A DNA stretch of 10,272 nt from Muribaculaceae bacterium. GTDB lineage: Bacteria; Bacteroidota; Bacteroidia; Bacteroidales; Muribaculaceae. The stretch covers positions 1-10,272 of the forward strand of contig JAKSMA010000068.1 in the NCBI GenBank assembly GCA_024400895.1, given 5' to 3'. This document shows positions 7,091-10,272 of this stretch, piece by piece (within the stretch, counting starts at the first letter, position 1; each line of letters opens with the position of its first letter). Under the pieces are notes generated by a model. That model saw nothing but the letters and a program-made list of their open reading frames with translations. It made no database searches and was not told the origin of the DNA. Made by a program: the position numbers and the translations under genes.

Positions 7091-8494
7091 ATGAAAACAA
7101 AAATTATATTATTGGCAATTGGAGCCGTATTAGTTACCGCATGTAACACAACAGATGATGCTGATGTGCTGGCACCTGCACCTCAACAGAAAGTGAAAAT
7201 GAGAAGAGAAGCTCAAGTTGATTATCATGTCAGCGAGCAGCTTCTTCGTAAGTATGTCAACATGGTATCTCCTGATAAAACCATACAGGAAATCACCCCA
7301 ATAGTGCGTAATCAAAACGACACATTGGCTTACATTGTACAATATTCACAAGGTTGGGATTTAATTTCCGCTGACACTAGAGTTACTCCTAATTTAGCAT
7401 TTTCTGAAACAGGAATTTTAGACATGGAAGAATATTCTAACTCTGGAGCGGGAGAAATAGACGCGCTGTTGAATCACGTTGAGCAAACGAAACAATCTAC
7501 GAACACAGAAGTGAATGCTACCTGGAAATTCCTTCAGCCAAAGCCTCGTGAAGTGAGTAATGATGCAGGAATCGCGCCATGCGGTGATGTAGGAGGCATG
7601 TGGGTTCCTGTGGATACTCAGTTTGTTGACAATGGTAGATATATTGGCCACATTATCCCAACACATTGGCATCAGGATGCACCATACAACAATGCATGTC
7701 CGTATGTTTATTTGGGAAGCTATGGATATCAAAAGTCGGTAACAGGATGTGGTCCTCTTGCTTGTAGCCAAGTTATTTATAAATACCTCAGAACAAACAA
7801 CCCATATTCTGTAGCAATACCCGCCAACAGTGTTTCGACAAGTGGGCACTTGCAGTTTAGCAACTTTTCAACAGCCCAGTGGTCAAATTTGACTACAACT
7901 GACAATTCCCTCTCAACCTATATCACATATTTGGGCCAAGAGATTATGGGGGCTGAATATATTCCTTATATCGATGTGAATTCAAACCTTCACAGAGATG
8001 TAGGAGTCTCGGATATTTCATGCTGTGACGCATTAAATTGGGCACATCTCCAATATGATCAGAGTAGTTCTTTCAATTGGCAAAATATTGTATCTTCACT
8101 GCTGTCTTCTCGTCCAATTATTGTAGCAGGACGTGGTAGTGGCGGAGGACATATATTCATTATTGATGCTTTAAACAAGACCGATTTGAGAACAATCATC
8201 ACCTATGAGTGGAGAGATACCTATCACCCAGATTACTGGGAACTGCAAAGAAACCCAAACTGGATGTTTGATTCTGCAACAAAGCATGATTTCAAAGGTG
8301 ATGGAGATATTTATGAAGAAGAGGTGATTTTTGATGATAACATAAAGATTGCCATGAACTGGGGATATGGCGCAGCTTACGACAATGTGTTTTATCTATT
8401 GCGTGATGGAAGTACTACAATCAATCCATCCTGGACTGTTCAGGGTACTACTTATTCTATAGTAGATTTGATGCTGTATAATATCCGTCAATGA
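7091..8494 (+). CDS. C10 family cysteine peptidase (streptopain-like) lipoprotein
   Basis: This is a papain-fold protease of MEROPS family C10 (SpeB of Streptococcus pyogenes, Bfp proteins of B. fragilis). A lipoprotein signal peptide (MKTKIILLAIGAVLVTAC, lipobox VTAC, Cys18) predicts membrane anchoring and probable surface or periplasmic location. Residues about 40-140 look like the C10 inhibitory propeptide (GWDLISADTRVTPNLAFSET). The mature domain has HWHQDAPYN (192-200), the catalytic Cys220 in TGCGPLACSQ, His354 in GGGHIFIID, and the Asn-Trp motif MNWGYG (422-427) matching SpeB VNWGWG. All recognisable catalytic residues are present, so an active zymogen is expected. The 467 residues exceed SpeB (398), with extra length around 360-410. 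It follows the small secreted protein by 22 nt. Composition is AT-richer than the housekeeping genes, compatible with acquisition. Substrate unknown. Confidence 0.9.
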   Translation: MKTKIILLAIGAVLVTACNTTDDADVLAPAPQQKVKMRREAQVDYHVSEQLLRKYVNMVSPDKTIQEITPIVRNQNDTLAYIVQYSQGWDLISADTRVTPNLAFSETGILDMEEYSNSGAGEIDALLNHVEQTKQSTNTEVNATWKFLQPKPREVSNDAGIAPCGDVGGMWVPVDTQFVDNGRYIGHIIPTHWHQDAPYNNACPYVYLGSYGYQKSVTGCGPLACSQVIYKYLRTNNPYSVAIPANSVSTSGHLQFSNFSTAQWSNLTTTDNSLSTYITYLGQEIMGAEYIPYIDVNSNLHRDVGVSDISCCDALNWAHLQYDQSSSFNWQNIVSSLLSSRPIIVAGRGSGGGHIFIIDALNKTDLRTIITYEWRDTYHPDYWELQRNPNWMFDSATKHDFKGDGDIYEEEVIFDDNIKIAMNWGYGAAYDNVFYLLRDGSTTINPSWTVQGTTYSIVDLMLYNIRQ

Positions 8495-8576
8495 AGCCCT
8501 TGGAAATAAGTGTGTTATAAAATTTCGTAATTAATATTAAAAAACGGACAATTACCGTAGACATCAATACAAAATG

Positions 8577-8607
8577 TTGGACATTCAAGCAAATTGATTT
8601 AATTTTG
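8577..8607 (+). promoter_or_regulatory. Promoter of the serpin gene
   Basis: TTG (8577-8579) is followed after 20 nt by TAATTTTG (8600-8607), an exact TAnnTTTG match. Transcription would start near 8612-8614, about 80 nt before the serpin ATG. The rest of the 198-bp gap after the peptidase shows no convincing terminator, so read-through from the peptidase is also possible. Confidence 0.65.
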
Positions 8608-8692
8608 CAACCCAAAATGAGGATTTGCTTAAAAATCGCCACGATTTAGCATCTGAAATATTATATATCACTCATCATAAAAAATAGTAAAT

Positions 8693-9976
8693 ATGAAAAA
8701 AACATTTTACAATCATTTCATCATCTGCGCATGCGCAATGATGGCGCTCAGTTCTTGTAACAACAACAGCAGCAACGACGACGAGCCAAAAATGCCATTA
8801 GAGCAGCCAGCGAAATACAGTATTCAACTTTCGCCTTCGCAACAAAAAGTGCTCACTCAAGGTAACGACTTTGCTTTCGATGTGCTCAAAGCAATCAACG
8901 ACGAAAAAGACAATGTGTTCGTTTCGCCCTTCAGCCTTGGCCAAACTCTCGGCATGCTCGCTAATGGCGCCGAAGGGCAAACATTCGATGAAATTGCTGC
9001 GGTGCTGAAAATTGGCGATGGTATGTCGCTTGACGACATCAACAGCTATTACTCCACAATGAACAGCGCGCTCACAAGCATCAACAGCTCTGCAAAATTC
9101 ATGGTTGCCAACTCACTGTGGCTGAACAAAAAATATGTCATTCTCGACAGCTACAAGACCGACATGAAGAATGTTTTTGGCGCAAAAGTGGAAACTCTTG
9201 ATTTTAGCGACAGCAAGACTGTGGACGTCATTAACGGTTGGGTGAAGGAATCGACCAATGGCTACATTCCAAGCATTTTGGAAAAAGTGGATCCAGAACT
9301 TGACTGTGCATGGTTGCTCAACAGTGCATTCTTCAAAGGGAATTGGACATACTTCCCCAAGAAAAACACATATTCCGACAACTTCCGCAATATGCTCGGC
9401 AACGACGAAAATGTAAAGATGATGAAGACGGATGAAACCGGTGTGAATGGCATGGTCTCTGATAAGGAACTGGCTTTGGAACTCACTTATTCAGGAGCGG
9501 CTTTCCAGATGATAATCATTATGCCTCGACAAGAAGAAATCAACAGCTACATCAAAGCCTTTAATGGAGAGAAATATGCTCAAATCCTCTCACAAATGAA
9601 AAATAAAAATTCAGAGGTGATTCTGCCAAAGTTTAACAGCGCTTGCCAGAACGATTTCATAAAAGCGCTGAAAGTTATGGGACTGAACAGATTGCTTACG
9701 CCCTTTGTAGCAGAGCTTGGAAAAATCACACCTACAGATGGAGCCTATCTGTCACAAATGCTTCAAAACACCGCTATTGATGTGCAAGAAGTGGGCACAG
9801 TGGCTACGGCTACCACCGCTGGCAGTGTGGGTATATACACTTCTCCTGGTACTCCAGATGCTGCACAAATTATACAGTACAAAATCGACCGCCCATTCAT
9901 CTATCTGATTAAGGAGCGCACCACTGGCGCAATTCTCTTTGTGGGCAAGGTGCAGAGCATGGCGGGCATGCAGTGA
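8693..9976 (+). CDS. Serpin (MEROPS I4) family lipoprotein
   Basis: Serpins trap proteases covalently by inserting a cleaved reactive-centre loop into a beta sheet. A lipoprotein signal peptide (lipobox LSSC, Cys22) and an Asn/Ser/Asp linker predict membrane anchoring. Family blocks are present: NVFVSPFSLGQTLGMLANGA (74-93, shutter region), NSAFFKGNW (210-218), and the C-terminal signature DRPFIYLI (399-406) with TGAILFVGKV (411-420). The hinge EVGTVATATT (366-375) keeps Gly at P15, Thr at P14 and small residues at P12-P9, the pattern of inhibitory rather than non-inhibitory serpins. Counting from the hinge puts P1 at Tyr382, but the loop is about 8 residues longer on the P' side than in antitrypsin, so P1 is uncertain. 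Length 427. It has its own promoter and lies 198 bp after the C10 peptidase. Inhibition of that peptidase or of host proteases are both possible. Confidence 0.94.
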   Translation: MKKTFYNHFIICACAMMALSSCNNNSSNDDEPKMPLEQPAKYSIQLSPSQQKVLTQGNDFAFDVLKAINDEKDNVFVSPFSLGQTLGMLANGAEGQTFDEIAAVLKIGDGMSLDDINSYYSTMNSALTSINSSAKFMVANSLWLNKKYVILDSYKTDMKNVFGAKVETLDFSDSKTVDVINGWVKESTNGYIPSILEKVDPELDCAWLLNSAFFKGNWTYFPKKNTYSDNFRNMLGNDENVKMMKTDETGVNGMVSDKELALELTYSGAAFQMIIIMPRQEEINSYIKAFNGEKYAQILSQMKNKNSEVILPKFNSACQNDFIKALKVMGLNRLLTPFVAELGKITPTDGAYLSQMLQNTAIDVQEVGTVATATTAGSVGIYTSPGTPDAAQIIQYKIDRPFIYLIKERTTGAILFVGKVQSMAGMQ

Positions 9977-10021
9977 TGCATCATGTTTTTTTAAGATGGT
10001 AGTTTAAATATGTAAAGTGAG

Positions 10022-10050
10022 GGGCTGTGCCAAAAGGCATGGCCCTTCTT
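10022..10050 (+). terminator. Terminator after the serpin
   Basis: GGGCTGTGCC (10022-10031) and GGCATGGCCC (10036-10045) pair over 10 bp, including two G-T wobbles, around an AAAA loop. The tail TTCTTTCG is T-rich but not a pure T run. It is oriented to stop transcription from the serpin. Confidence 0.7.
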
Positions 10051-10064
10051 TCGCTCTGAAGGCG

Positions 10065-10097
10065 AAAAAAAATCCCGCTGTTGAAGTGTCAGCGGGA
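10065..10097 (-). terminator. Intrinsic terminator of the minus-strand gene at the right edge
   Basis: On the minus strand TCCCGCTG (10097-10090) pairs perfectly with CAGCGGGA (10080-10073) over 8 bp and is followed at once by eight T (10072-10065). It lies 40 nt beyond the stop of the partial minus-strand reading frame, which supports that frame as a real gene. Confidence 0.9.
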
Positions 10098-10137
10098 ATA
10101 TTGGGGAAGTGATTTGCGACCGGATGTCGCTTGATGA

Positions 10138-10272
10138 TTAATCAATCTTCACTTGCTTTTTTTCATTTGGGCAATCTGCGTGCTTGCCGTCGCATTGCTT
10201 ATGAGCTTTCTTGCCAGCCTTGTCACATTCGTGCTTTGCAGTCTTGCATTCTTCGGTCATCTTGCCTTCTTT
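10138..10272 (-). CDS. C-terminal end of a small Cys/His/Lys-rich protein (partial)
   Basis: The minus strand is open from the window edge to TAA at 10138-10140, giving the last 44 residues of a protein whose start lies beyond the window. The segment is very Lys-rich and has four Cys spaced C-x6-C-x10-C-x6-C. A His precedes three of these Cys by two or three positions (KHEC, AHKQC, KHADC). It ends in KKQVKID. The Cys/His pattern suggests metal binding or disulfides, but I recognise no family. A strong terminator in the right orientation follows. Whether it has a signal peptide cannot be seen. Confidence 0.6.
   Translation of the reverse strand, partial: KEGKMTEECKTAKHECDKAGKKAHKQCDGKHADCPNEKKQVKID

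Noticed and set aside
9974..9983. Palindrome TGATGCATCA followed by a T run as a serpin terminator
   Set aside because: With a minimal loop only a 3-bp stem can form, too weak. The hairpin at 10022-10045 is a much better candidate.

Overview
The window looks like a chromosomal segment of a Bacteroidales bacterium (Bacteroides/Prevotella/Muribaculaceae type). The evidence is the Bacteroidetes-type promoters (TAnnTTTG -7 box with a TTTG/TTG -33 box), start codons without obvious Shine-Dalgarno sequences, the RluB-type pseudouridine synthase with an R/G/Q/Y-rich N-terminal extension, the C10 cysteine peptidase, and the lipoprotein-TPR-membrane-HTH regulator. I cannot name the species from sequence alone.

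Layout. Positions 1-4505 hold three housekeeping genes on the + strand: purB (adenylosuccinate lyase), a 260-bp gap with a hairpin, a promoter and a structured leader, then rluB and asnS (31-nt gap, probably one operon), closed by a strong intrinsic terminator. From 4553 to 8494 is a visibly AT-richer accessory block: a minus-strand membrane regulator gene broken by a frameshift, a 370-bp divergent control region, and a + strand pair made of a small predicted secreted protein and a C10 (streptopain-like) peptidase lipoprotein. A serpin lipoprotein with its own promoter follows at 8693-9976. The right edge has back-to-back terminators and the C-terminal end of a small Cys/His/Lys-rich protein on the minus strand.

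How it may work together (inference). The C10 peptidase is predicted to be a cell-envelope protease. A small secreted protein precedes it in the position where staphostatin-like inhibitors occur beside some Bacteroides fragilis C10 genes, and a serpin follows it. The divergent regulator has the architecture of an envelope-spanning sensor and could control the block. This gives a candidate module of one surface protease, two possible inhibitors of unrelated fold, and a sensor.

Three reading-frame anomalies stand out: an in-frame TAG at a conserved Tyr position in the normally essential asnS; a 4-bp tandem duplication that splits the regulator; and an A AAA AAA heptamer at codons 2-4 of the small secreted protein, where a -1 slip exactly restores the signal peptide. 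Each could be real biology (suppression, phase variation, programmed slippage) or a sequencing or assembly fault, so raw-read support matters before interpreting any of them. No tRNA, rRNA, CRISPR array, IS element or integrase was seen.
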